Origin: Chionoecetes opilio
Lineage: Eukaryota > Arthropoda > Malacostraca > Decapoda > Majidae
Length of the DNA: 64,000 nt
NCBI GenBank assembly: GCA_016584305.1
Contig: JACEEZ010022711.1
Coordinates: 96,664 to 160,663 of the forward strand
Direction: 5' to 3'
The notes beneath the pieces were generated by a model. It was given only the letters and a program-made list of their open reading frames with translations, was not told where the DNA came from and did no database searches. A program made the position numbers and the translations under genes. This document shows, piece after piece, positions 42,147-51,889 of the stretch (position 1 is its first letter; each line of letters starts with the position of its first letter).

Positions 42147-42797
42147 TCAGCTCTCGGGCCTTGTCCCCTGGCCCAGGAGACGAGATTTCTTGGTGACGTC
42201 CTTATATTCAGTCAACTTCTTGTTGTACAAAATCTCGTTCCCCTGCATCCACTCCACAAGATTGCGTTCCTGCACAGTAGTCATGTTTATCCCAGGACTC
42301 CGTTTACGTTTCGAGGGAATCACCTGACTTAATTTGTCACTTAAAGCATCACCAATGATGATGCTTTCGTCGGAGCTAGTAAAATCCTTTCCTATCGCGT
42401 CCTGAGAATTCCACTTGGCTTTGGATATGAAACGGCGTCCTAAATGTTGTGCCGTGGGATATGTGGTCACTTGATGGCCAGGATGTGCTGCTCGGGTGGT
42501 GGGTGGTGACATAACAGTGTCTGTCTCATCTTCCCACTCTTCTTGACTTCTTTCTGAGTGTGTTATGACAATTTTTGTCTCATTTTCCCCCTCCTTGTGT
42601 GTTTCCTGTGTCCTCTGTAAACACCTGTGACAATGTGTTATTGTCCTCATCTGCCGAAAAATGTTGCGATTCCTGGTTAGTGGTAGTATGCGTTGTAGAG
42701 GCTGCTGATTCTGCCATGATATGAGTGTGGACTGGGGAACAGGGTTGACATCCTTACAGCAGAACATTTTCGAATCTACACCCGAATTATCGTACAC
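42147..42797 (-). CDS. ORF of 216 codons with a MADF-like C-terminal segment
   Basis: Uninterrupted frame. The N-terminal two thirds are polar and unrecognised, with Ser/Thr/Glu-rich stretches and a basic patch (PSKRKRSPG) that could act as a nuclear signal. The end reads ERNLVEWMQGNEILYNKKLT then EYKDVTKKSRLL. This is the pattern of the first two helices of a MADF (Myb/SANT-like) DNA-binding domain (LVEWM..N..LY....EY.D..KK..L). The domain then stops after GQGTRPES, so it is truncated or continues in another exon. MADF proteins occur as host regulators and as the second ORF of PIF/Harbinger elements. It lies antisense in intron 3. Confidence 0.45.
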   Translation of the reverse strand: MYDNSGVDSKMFCCKDVNPVPQSTLISWQNQQPLQRILPLTRNRNIFRQMRTITHCHRCLQRTQETHKEGENETKIVITHSERSQEEWEDETDTVMSPPTTRAAHPGHQVTTYPTAQHLGRRFISKAKWNSQDAIGKDFTSSDESIIIGDALSDKLSQVIPSKRKRSPGINMTTVQERNLVEWMQGNEILYNKKLTEYKDVTKKSRLLGQGTRPES

Positions 42798-42823
42798 CCA
42801 AATTATCTTACAGCCATATATAT

Positions 42824-42824
<1 letters not shown>

Positions 42825-42872
<48 letters not shown>

Positions 42873-43247
42873 AAATTATATAAAATATATATATATAATT
42901 AAAATATTATATATATATAATTATATATATATATATTATATTATATATAATATATGTATATATATATATAATTATATATATAATTATATATATATGTATA
43001 TATAATGTATATATATATGTATATATAATATATATTTTATATATATATTATTTTATTTTAAAATATATATATATATAAATATATATATATATATTATATA
43101 TATATAATTATATATATATATATATATAATATATATATATAATATATACTCGTATATATATATATATTTATATATATATATATATTATATATATAATATA
43201 TATATATATATAAATATATTATATATATATATAATATATATATATAA
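42825..43247. repeat. AT-rich satellite-like tract
   Basis: About 420 bases almost wholly of A and T, in (AT)n runs broken by AA or TT. Confidence 0.95.
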
Positions 43248-43446
43248 AATAATTCTTTATAGGGACAAAAATACATTTTCATATCCCTTTGTGTTATTGA
43301 CACAGTATAAAGATTTAAAAAAAAGTAAGGTAAAGTTTTGTAAAGTATAAGGATTTTGTTTATTAAATAAAGCAACGAAAGAGCGTTATTGCTGGCAATT
43401 TTAAAATGAAATAAATCATTGTCATCAAAATATAAGGTAATATATT

Positions 43447-43704
43447 ATGTTTTGTCTTGACAGTTTTCCAGCAAACATGGTCATGACGGGCCAGCATCAT
43501 ATCAATGCCGGCATTTCACCAAAAGCTATATTGGCTTTAAGTCGGCAAACCGTCATGAAGGAATCGCCCCTGGCTGCGGACCGATTACTTGCCGATATAC
43601 ATTTGCACTCCGGGCCTGAATCGGTTACGCTCTGGGGCAGAATCAGATCCGTGTCGGCAATCCGTAATCAAATTATTGGCCAAAGTGAGGCCAAACATAA
43701 ATAA
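43447..43704 (+). other. Unrecognised GC-richer block between AT tracts, 85-codon frame
   Basis: An island of balanced composition between two AT tracts, open over 85 codons (starting FCLDSFPANMVMTGQ). I recognise no domain. It may be a repeat body rather than a gene. Confidence 0.2.
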
Positions 43705-43724
43705 ATTGAATAAATAAATAAATA

Positions 43725-43862
43725 TATATATTTTATAATATATATATATATATATAGTATATATATATATATATATAATATTATATATATATATATAATA
43801 TATATATATAATTATATATATATATATTAATATATATATATAATATAATTATATTATATATA
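43725..43862. repeat. AT-rich satellite-like tract
   Basis: About 140 bases of interrupted (AT)n. Confidence 0.95.
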
Positions 43863-43864
43863 CA

Positions 43865-44436
43865 CATAGTTAACCCTCGCTTTTACGGACCTCGATATAA
43901 CAAATATCAACTTAACAAATTTTTTTTTTTGCCTGTCCGATATATGCGGGGATTTACTGAAAAAAATTGGTAAATGCGGAGTTTGGTTCGGTGGTGGGCC
44001 GGCCGATCATGTACACGCAGGTCGGAAAGTGGCAGTGAAAACAAAGCCGACAGGGCCGTGCGCGGACTCGCGCCGATCAGCCTGGCTTTGTCGGCCCGAG
44101 TGTAAAAACCTCCTCTCACGTCCTCCCGTGCCTCATTACGTTGCCTGCCTTCCGTGCCTCACCACGTATTGTTTTAATATCCTTATATGCGTGTAGTATT
44201 TGTGATGACTGCATGTACGTAAGTATACAAACTTTCATCTAATGTAACAAACAAAGTTCATCAACACAGAAATGGTCGGAAATAGCGAACTTCCACCTTA
44301 TATAACAAACAAAGTTTGTTATATGAGTTTGTTTGTTTGTTATTTGCGAAAGGTTCAGATCCCTCGGATATAACAAACTATCGGATATAACGTCGCCCCC
44401 TTCCCCCAATTGGTTCGTTGTAGGGAGGGTTTACTG
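43865..44436. mobile_element. Pogo-like non-autonomous element
   Basis: The right end is TAGGGAGGGTTTACTG followed by TA. The left end CATAGTTAACCCTCGC is a diverged inverse. Inside, GATATAACAAA and GGATATAACAAAC recur in both orientations near the ends, as in pogo/Tigger subterminal regions. No transposase frame. Confidence 0.45.
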
Positions 44437-45053
44437 TATTTCAAGTCTTAAAGAGAGGAAAAACAGTGTTATTATTACATGTTTGCAAGATAGCTTTGTT
44501 TGTTACATGCCAAGACCAATGAAACATATTTAATGAGGAAACATATACCAAACACTATTTTTCACTGTCATTACACATAATACTATATTGCTTGTAATTT
44601 AATGGTAAAATTTAATTTGACCTAACTATCATAATAAAAAAATGTATCATACAACTGAAAAAGTTGTTAACCTGTAATTAAACTATAATATTACAAATGA
44701 CATACATGACCTGGGTAGTGATCTCGTAAATGTTTGAAATTTCAATGATCTTGCAGACACATATTGGCTGCATAATATCAATCAAGAATGTAGCCTGAAA
44801 ATATATAAATCTCTGTAAATTAGATTAGGTTTGGTTAAGAAAAAAAAACCGAAATGCATCAGAAAATTATCAGGTTTACCTAAACAACTCAGAACAACTT
44901 CAACAACCAGTGGTAGTAAGTCTCAACCCACAGTAAATCGAATAAAGAAGATAATTCCCACCATCTGTCGGATGTGCAGGGGGTTGTCCGGTACAACAGG
45001 CCACTGGTGTCCTCTTTTGTTTCATTAAAGATACAAATATCTTGGGATGAAGA
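44437..45053. other. Intron 3 sequence
   Basis: AT-rich, nothing recognised. Confidence 0.4.
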
Positions 45054-45116
45054 TCATGTACCATGCTCACATGTTGGTGCCTTCTTCACCACCCCAAAGC
45101 CCTTGATCACAAGTAG
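45054..45116 (-). CDS. Candidate terminal exon of a small cysteine-containing protein
   Basis: On the minus strand a strong pyrimidine tract (TTTTCTTTTTTCAG) precedes the exon. Using the second AG of CAGAG keeps the phase of the exon at 45573. It reads LLVIKGFGVVKKAPTCEHGT and stops. GFGVVKKAPTCE resembles the G-C-G-V-V-x-x-P-x-C stretch of single von Willebrand C domain proteins, with the first Cys replaced by Phe. Tentative. Confidence 0.3.
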   Translation of the reverse strand, partial: LLVIKGFGVVKKAPTCEHGT

Positions 45117-45572
45117 CTCTGAAAAAAGAAAACTAAGATTAGATTATTATGATCCCATGCACTGTCATAATTTTACATAACTCTTTGCGTATTTCGTATT
45201 TGTTTTATCGGCCAATAATCTTCACAGAAGAAATTGTTCAGCCTGCAATCACCTCAATTACAGGACTTGACTACAATACAAAAAATGTTGGTGCAAATCA
45301 TAATGGATGAAAAGCTGTCTAAACTCTTTTATGATTACTTAAACTAGTTGCAATGCACAAATCCTGTAAACTTGAAAGATAAATGCTTATTTAGTAATCT
45401 TATACTTATAGTATCCTAAACTTTGGTAATCTACGACATTTATTTTTATTTTTTTCCTCCACCTATTTCTGCACTTTCAGGGTATGGCGTGGACTAAAAT
45501 TTACACTCTACCAAATTCATACGCCATGCATCTTTACCTAGAATTGAGAATAGGCACAGACACACACCTCAC

Positions 45573-45707
45573 CACATATTCATTTTCTCCTCCGACGGGG
45601 TAGTTCATCATGCAGGTCACTGCATAGTACTTCATGTTGGGTAGCTTCAGCTCCCCTGAGTCATAGTCCTTGTAAACTTTCACTTGCGAGCAGCCTGGCT
45701 CTTTCAT
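45573..45707 (-). CDS. Candidate exon of a small cysteine-containing protein
   Basis: On the minus strand CACCAG precedes ATGAAAGAG, and the donor GTGAGG follows GAATATGTG. The 45 codons read KEPGCSQVKVYKDYDSGELK, then LPNMKYYAVTCMMNYPVGGE. The composition is protein-like (PGC..KVY..Y, two Cys, G-G), and GC content is higher than the flanks. It could be part of a secreted single von Willebrand C-type protein, a family expanded in crustaceans with defence roles. The upstream exon with a signal peptide was not found, and the identification is weak. Confidence 0.4.
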
Positions 45708-46089
45708 CTGGTGGGATGAAAGGGCATGTAAGACATGAGACTATTTAGGTTCTGTACACAGTACAAATGCCAATTTTGGCTGATATTACAATGATACATT
45801 ACGAATTTTTTTTATGCTGGCCTCCAATTACTGGTACTCTTTTGTCTACCGAAATTCTTGTCTCAACACAAAACGGGAACTCTCGCCGACGGTAAGGGTT
45901 AGGTTAGGTACACAGAAACTTAGGTAAAAGCTTAATAGATATACCTACTGAATATATTGAGTCGTAGAAAATAGTAACACTTGACACCGTGAAAAGCTGG
46001 AACCGTCGCCGATGGGGACGAGAGATTCTGTAAATGTAAAGTAATGATGAGGTAAGATGGTAAAGATGTAAGATACGCTATGCTGCGCG
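45708..46089. other. Intron 3 sequence
   Basis: Nothing recognised beyond the flanking candidate exon and SINE. Confidence 0.35.
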
Positions 46090-46347
46090 TGGCATTCGGT
46101 GCTCATCTCTGTGACATTAGCCCTTTGAGCTTGTTGTGGATGAAGACCCTTTAACCCGGGACACAGGGCTAGTGTGACATCCGGATACCACAGTTACCTT
46201 CCCCAGGTTTCCCCAGGTACCCATTTGTCAACCCCGAAACGGAGGAAGAACAGCTGTTTTGGCAGGTCGCCGACTTGCCCTGGCCCGGATTCGAACCAGG
46301 GCCCGCAGATTCGTAGCCAAGCAAGCTAGCAACTACACCACGGAGGC
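46090..46347 (-). repeat. tRNA-derived SINE
   Basis: The minus strand begins GCCTCCGTGGTGTAGTTGCT (A box) and has GGTTCGAATCC (B box, + 46287-46297). A body follows with GGGGTTGACAAATGGGTACC and GTCACAGAGATGAGCACCG. The acceptor stem cannot pair, so this is a SINE and not a tRNA gene. Confidence 0.75.
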
Positions 46348-46499
46348 AACAAGAGAAATCCTGTAGATGAGAGTATCATAAACCCAATGAATACCCAATG
46401 AATCTTACTCTTCCATCCTGAAGGGTGTCTGATCTTGCCAATTTTGCTTCATGTTTAAGTATTCATAGTCATTATTTCATCTAATTGCTTGGGATATCA

Positions 46500-47114
46500 A
46501 GGAAATTCAAGTTTCAATTCAATGCATCACGTGCCTGGGGATTCTTAGCACCCTCTGCCCATTTTAGGGCTGCCTGGGACTGAGGGCCATTTCTGTGTTG
46601 TCGGTGTTCATTCAAAGTTGCGGCATCCTTTTTTACGCCTCGGAAGCTCTTCCTGACGGGCAACCCCGTCTTTCGGCTGAGGACATAGGTGGATTGCCTA
46701 TCATGGCTAACGAGCACCACCTGCCCGGGTTTGTTATCGGAGTTGTCCCTCTCCTACGTGGATTGCCTACCATGGCTACGAGCCCCACTTGCCCGGGTTT
46801 GGATTGGTGAAGTGGCAGGGCGTATCCACACGTCGGTGGACCATGCACACTTCACCTCGAGGGCTCCAACCTGTTCCGAGATCCTTCAAAGATTTAACCT
46901 GAGACCTCGAGGTCCCAGTTACCAGGGGTGCCACGAGGAGGCACTTTGAAGATCTTGACAAGGAAGAGGTTATGTACCGGCAGTAAGGACTTACGCACTC
47001 GGCCTTCTTTTCGCTCATGGAACTATCCGGCAGCTGCAGCTGAAAGCAGGAGATGGCAAGCAGTCTCCTACCTCGATACAGCACTAAACGCATTACCTGT
47101 GTCCTGCTGTGAAG
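46500..47114. other. Unrecognised GC-richer block
   Basis: Less AT-rich than its surroundings, with several short open frames on both strands that look like mutual shadows. It contains an imperfect direct repeat: GATTGCCTA(T/C)CATGGCTA and CCCGGGTTTG occur twice, about 60 bp apart (46692 and 46752). Possibly part of an unknown repeat. Confidence 0.3.
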
Positions 47115-47515
47115 GCTCGTCCCTTCAGCTCAGCTAACCCCCTTTATTTTCATACTCACTGCTCTTCTGAATTTGCTAACTGCATGAGGCCCTTCCCGCG
47201 GCCTCGCTGTACAATACTTTCTATTCATTCTCATCCCTATTCTGTCCATCTTCCTAATACAAGAGTTAATCAGTACATTCACTCTTTCATTCCTTTCACT
47301 GGTAAACACTGGAGCTCTCTTCCTGTTTCAATTTTTTCACCTTCCTACGACTTAAATTTCTTCAAGAGAGAAGTGACAAGACACCTCTCGAACTAAATAG
47401 GCCCACCCACCCTTTCTAATTTTTTTGTACTGTCTTCTACATAGGGACTGACAACTAAGTGGGCTTTGTGTTACTTTTTTGTATGCCTTGGCCAGTCCTT
47501 TGTGATGTAAAGAAA
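47115..47515 (+). mobile_element. Jockey/CR1-like LINE copy 4 (3' end only)
   Basis: It encodes FHTHCSSEFANCM, SIHSHPYSVHLPNTRVNQYI, FIPFTGKHWSSLPVSIF and FFKREVTRHLSN with a stop, then the 3' UTR ending GATGTAAAGAAAAAATATAT. It is the same family as copies 1-3, strongly 5'-truncated, with an intact reading frame over its 90 codons. Confidence 0.75.
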
Positions 47516-47571
47516 AAATATATATAAATAAACATTAGTGCCCAGTGGATAAACTGATAAAATAAAAATTA

Positions 47572-48234
47572 CAGTGGAACTCCCTTTATCCGGCATTCTG
47601 GTATCCGGCACCATTCCGTATCTGGCATATTTAAAATATATATTTGATAATGAAAGTGAAAAATATGAAGATTTTTTTTATTATTCCAGCGCATAGTTGT
47701 ATTTGCTCCCGCTACCGCCAGAGCGCACACCTAGTCGACCTGCCACTACTTGTTTGTGTGGCAGTTCCTGCCTCCTCGCACGTTTCACCTCTATAGCCAG
47801 TGAACCACTTATTTATTCATCATGCCGAAGGTTGTAAAGCGGAAAATGGTTGTCCTTACACCTAAACAGAAGGTGGAGGTATGTAAGTGACTGTAGAAGG
47901 GGGAAAATAGAAAAAATATCATGGAAGAATAAATACAACATAAGGTTGAGAAGTGTTGATATAAGTATATGAATAAATTGAAATGTAGCAATGAGTAATG
48001 TGAAATATAGTAGGTGAAGAGTTAATTAAGTGATAATTAACTTCCCACCAAAACTAATACAATTCACATTGTCTTTGGGATATACTGTAGGTTAGTAAAA
48101 TATAAGTTTTTGAGTTTATAAGTATTTATAGGTACACCTTGAGTTTTTATGAAGTACACCTTCCCGTATCCGGAATTTTCCCATATCTGGCACGCCCTTG
48201 TTCTCAATGATGCTGGATAAAAGGAGTTCTACTG
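47572..48234 (+). mobile_element. Tigger-like (pogo) element, internally deleted, 663 bp
   Basis: The left end is CAGTGGAACTCCCTTTATCC and the right end inverse is CAGTAGAACTCCTTTTATCC, each bounded by TA (47570-47571 and 48235-48236). Inside, GTATCCGG/CCGGCA motifs recur as in Tigger subterminal repeats. It retains only the start of a transposase. Confidence 0.8.
47822..47990 (+). pseudogene. Tigger transposase N-terminal fragment
   Basis: From ATG 47822 it reads MPKVVKRKMVVLTPKQKVEV then CK and a stop (47888). After the stop KGENRKNIMEE is still readable. This is the CENP-B-type helix-turn-helix that binds the element ends. The DDE domain is absent. Confidence 0.7.
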
Positions 48235-48573
48235 TAGTATGCTAATATGTAATTTTTTCCCGTAGTATAGTTGTGAAAATCTACTTGGGCATTGTTTAGT
48301 TTCAATTTATTTGTTTTTTAGTCTCATTCAGTATTTTTCCTTCCCTACTTCAGTACTTTCACAAGATAAGTGTATGTACTACAATTCCGATAAAGCTATG
48401 GAGACAACATCTTGGAAATTCTCATTGTTTTCTACTTTTGTAATTAACATTGTCAAGCCAAATTATCAAGTCAAATTTTTCAACAGTTTATACCTTTATA
48501 TCAAGATATAACTCAGCACAAAGGTGAGAGTAAACCATTGGTGAGTGGAGATTGAGAGGGAAGGGTGCTGCAG

Positions 48574-48722
48574 ATGTGTGGACACTGAGGCAGCCAGAGG
48601 AGAACCCTGAGGAGAGGGCGGAGGAGGATATGATTGAAGCAGAGCAGCGGGCACGGCTGGAGGTAGAGATACGGAGACAAGTGGACTATCTTATGCGGCA
48701 GGAGATTCAGCGACTTAAGGAG
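48574..48722 (+). CDS. IQCA1: DRC11/IQCA1-like exon 4
   Basis: The acceptor is GTGCTGCAG ending at 48573 and the donor is GTAAGA at 48723. Two bases complete the Asp codon begun at 41148. The exon then reads VWTLRQPEENPEERAEEDMI, EAEQRARLEVEIRRQVDYLM and RQEIQRLKE. The W-x-x-R-x-x-x-E-N and E-x-E-I-R-x-Q-V-D-x-L-M-R-Q-E motifs are strongly diagnostic of DRC11. It is followed directly by a CT microsatellite 14 bases into the intron. Confidence 0.92.
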
Positions 48723-48734
48723 GTAAGATTGGTG

Positions 48735-48736
<2 letters not shown>

Positions 48737-48820
<84 letters not shown>
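48737..48820. repeat. (CT)n microsatellite
   Basis: About 84 bases of perfect CT just inside the 5' end of intron 4. A U-rich tract this close to a donor could affect splicing. Confidence 0.95.
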
Positions 48821-48826
<6 letters not shown>

Positions 48827-48832
48827 GTGTGT

Positions 48833-49105
48833 ATTTACCTAGGTGTGTTATTTACCTATGGTCTTGTCCACGCGAGTCGGACTCGCGATCTACAGTTTCA
48901 CCCTTCCGGTGCGAGCATGGAGCTCATTATTACCGATCTTTGGGTAATGCTGGGACCTCACACACCACACACCCCCATCCCCTTGCTCAAGGGGGACAGT
49001 AACTGCCCGAATTTGTCAGTGAAAAATCATCGGGAGCAGTGAGGATTCGAACCGGCTACCATTAAATGACAGGCCAGCGCGTTATCAACTCGACCATCGT
49101 GGAGG
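48833..49105 (-). repeat. tRNA-derived SINE
   Basis: The minus strand starts CCTCCACGATGGTCGAGTTG and has GGTTCGAATCC (B box, + 49043-49053). It ends ACACCTAGGTAAATACACAC next to the CT tract. The CTAGGTAAATAC end is shared with the CR1-like LINE ends at 35630 and 49106. Confidence 0.75.
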
Positions 49106-49310
49106 TGTATTTACCTAGTTGTGTTTTACAGGGCGTGAGCTACACTCGTGTGGTCCAGTCTTCGTATCTACATTTATCCAGTCTTTCTTTTAACTGGTGC
49201 ACATTCTTTGCCGATATCACCTCCTCATTTAGTCCATTCCAAACTTCAACATTTCTATCAGTGAAGCTATACTTCTTTATGTTGTTCAGGCATCTCCCTT
49301 TTCCAATTTT
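49106..49310 (-). pseudogene. CR1-like LINE 3' fragment
   Basis: The minus strand reads FTDRNVEVWNGLNEEVISAK and VHQLKERLDKYR, then a 3' end with AACTAGGTAAATAC. It is a second fragment of the family at 35640-35915, in a better state. Confidence 0.65.
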
Positions 49311-49316
49311 TTTTTT

Positions 49317-49340
49317 TTGTGTGTGTGTGTGTGTGTGTGT

Positions 49341-49421
<81 letters not shown>
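49317..49421. repeat. (GT)n microsatellite
   Basis: About 105 bases of GT with one interruption. Confidence 0.95.
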
Positions 49422-49423
<2 letters not shown>

Positions 49424-49554
49424 CATAGTGACCTTTACACTGTTGATTTGCAATTGCTATACATAGTTGTCTGATGAACGAAATGTAAAAGAAGTATAAG
49501 TAGGCTACAGCTCCTCATATTTCTTTCCCTAAAACCAGATTTTTGCAATCATAG

Positions 49555-49693
49555 GATGTGGAAGGGGAGAAGAGAGGTGCCAAGAAGAAGAAGAGGGTCA
49601 AAAAGGGTGGTAAGAAGGGAAGGAAGAGGAAAGAGAAGGATCTTACTCCCGACAAGACCACCGAGTCGCTCTTTGAGGAGCTAGTGCTGAATG
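49555..49693 (+). CDS. IQCA1: DRC11/IQCA1-like exon 5
   Basis: The acceptor is CAATCATAG ending at 49554 and the donor is GTGAGG at 49694. In phase 0 it reads DVEGEKRGAKKKKRVKKGGK, KGRKRKEKDLTPDKTTESLF and EELVLN, plus one base of Gly. The Lys-rich tract followed by E-K-D-L-T-P-D-(K/R)-T-x-E-S-L-x-E-E-L-V is the hallmark of the DRC11 region before the AAA domain. The junction with the previous exon (RLKE-DVEG) is in phase. Confidence 0.93.
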
Positions 49694-49972
49694 GTGAGGA
49701 TGAAAGGTGTGCAAGGGGAACACTTTAAGGTTTATGAGAGAAGATAATATTGTGAGAGGAATGACATAAGGAGGCATAGGAACAGCATACATAAATACTG
49801 TATAAAGCATGATATGACAATAACATCTTTTCAGCCTTTTGAAAGATGTTGTGGTCAGGAGTCATTCGCAATGCAAAATTAGTGCTGTATGTATCCTATG
49901 AATGAAAAATTACAGATATGAGTAAGTGAATCTTATTGGAGAATTTCAGCTTCCCCTAACATTGTTACTATT
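49694..49972. other. Start of intron 5
   Basis: No feature seen. Confidence 0.5.
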
Positions 49973-50534
49973 GCTATAGGGATAGGAAGTATTTCAGATT
50001 ACGTAATTTAAGTAAGAGAGAAGTACTATATCATTTGAGGTTGGGAAGGTGAGTAATGCGAGTGAATTGTGATGCTGCAGAATGGATAAGAGTTGATAGA
50101 CTAGATACTTACATAAACTGTATATTGTTGAAAGATTGTCAAAGGAAATCCTTAGAAATCAATTAAGGGTTACAACTAAGAGAGGGAGATCTCCTTTTTG
50201 GTAGGCAAGGTATGCAAGAGTGCAAATAGAGATTTGTAACATAGGGTTTCTCCTTCACTGCCCTATGCTACAAATCTCTATTTGCACTCTTGCATACCTT
50301 GCCTACCAAAAAGGAGATCTCGCTCTCTTAGTTGTAACCCTTAATTGATTTCTAAGGATTTCCTTTGACAATCTTTCAACAATATGCAGTTTATGTAAGT
50401 ATCTATTCTATCAACTCTTATCCATTCTGCAGCATCACAATTCACTCGCAATACTCACCTTCCTAACCTCAAATGATATAGTACTTCTCTCTTACTTAAA
50501 TTACGTAATCTTAAATACTTCCTATCCCTATAGC
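49973..50534. repeat. Large palindrome / foldback, 562 bp
   Basis: The left end GCTATAGGGATAGGAAGTAT is mirrored at 50515-50534. Arms of about 270 bp match with few differences and meet around a loop of about 14 bases near 50253 (TTTCTCCTTCACTG). There is no coding capacity. Target duplication not identified. Not similar in sequence to the foldback at 22945. Confidence 0.85.
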
Positions 50535-51559
50535 CATACATAAAGACAAAGTATCTATGGTTATTTCTGCCATGGTTGGAAGCTGCTGAAAGAAGAGCAG
50601 AGTATCACATATAATAATGAATGGTGCTAATGATTAATGCTTACTGAATGGTGATAATGATAATTGGTAAATCAATAGTGATGAAAAAATTGATGAAATG
50701 GAGTTAAAGTTCTGTAAATCACCTCATTGTTTTGATAACATGTATTGAAACATTGATAAATTGGTCAACAGCTAGCCTTGAAAAAGTTATAAATATATAA
50801 AGCTGAAGTAACCAGGTTTTGAACCTTGCATAGGACACTGAAGCACATAGCATGTTGGTAGTTGATCTGAAGTAATGAGTGATCACCAACGACCAGGGTT
50901 TATTGGTTGGCCTTGACTGTTTCACCACTACATGACTTTTTTTACTACTTTTACATAAATTTATAGTGCTTTTAAGTAGTACCTAACATATTTTTAATCA
51001 TCTTAGATTACTATTTTTTTGGAGACTTAAAATATTTTTCATCTACATTTTCTTCAATGTAGCAAAAGTTGTGGCATGTCTGCAGGTTCAGAGGGTAATT
51101 CTCATTAGTTCCATGTATATTTTTCCTCCTCAGACTTCCATATACCTTACAGGTGACTTTCACTGCCGCCTATCATATATAATGACATGTCATTTGAATA
51201 ACTGATACATTTATTTATGGCAAAATATGTACATGGGAGGAGCCAAGGATTAATCCCAAGATTGTTTTGGTCATGTTTTATTGTCTCACCACTATGGTAC
51301 CAGAATTCATAGCATGAGAGTAAACATTGCTGAATGAAAGCTTTTTGGGATTAGAAAGAAAGAGAGCCTTGAATGAATGCCTTTATAATAAAAACAATAA
51401 TTCATGTAAGGCATTTTTACAAACAGAAGAGCTGCATTTATGCCCTGGAAAATAATAAAATTACAGGTGTTCATGTCCTCCTTAGCAGATGCATGACGTC
51501 AGAAACACATCACATTTGTGGGTAGGAAGATAGCTGAGAAGCAAGAAGTAAGGGAAGGT
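50535..51559. other. Intron 5 sequence
   Basis: AT-rich; no gene or element boundary found. Confidence 0.4.
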
Positions 51560-51880
51560 GGTGGGTGGCCGAGTGGTTAGCGTCTGAAAATGATAAGCTT
51601 GGTACACAAGAGTTCAAATCCAACCAGGTGCCAAAATCTTTCGGCAATCATCGAGTGGCCTAAGAACACCCACATGCTGCCCATTAACTCTACCTTCTAT
51701 GGCGAGTGCTTCGGAGACACTGGAGGCAGCATGAACCTCTGATCACAGGCGCCACTATAAAAATCCTGCCTGCACCACCACGGGCGAGGGCCAACCATCA
51801 CAGCTCTCATGTGAACCTCCAGGGCCTACCATCCGAGCCCTGGAGGTCACTGCCTGCAGGCTATATAGGTCGAAGTGTAA
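51560..51880 (+). repeat. tRNA-derived SINE
   Basis: Starts GTGGCCGAGTGGTTAGCGTC, a Ser/Leu-tRNA-like A-box region, with AGTTCAAATCC (B box) at 51611-51621. A GC-richer body follows to about 51880. The tRNA part lacks paired arms. Confidence 0.6.
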
Positions 51881-51889
51881 AAAAAAGGG

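Noticed and set aside
46270..46347. tRNA gene on the minus strand
   Set aside because: Good A and B boxes, but the acceptor and D arms cannot pair and a long shared body follows; called as a SINE instead.
46514..47093. Several 68-105 codon frames on both strands
   Set aside because: They overlap one another as shadows, and none shows a recognisable domain.
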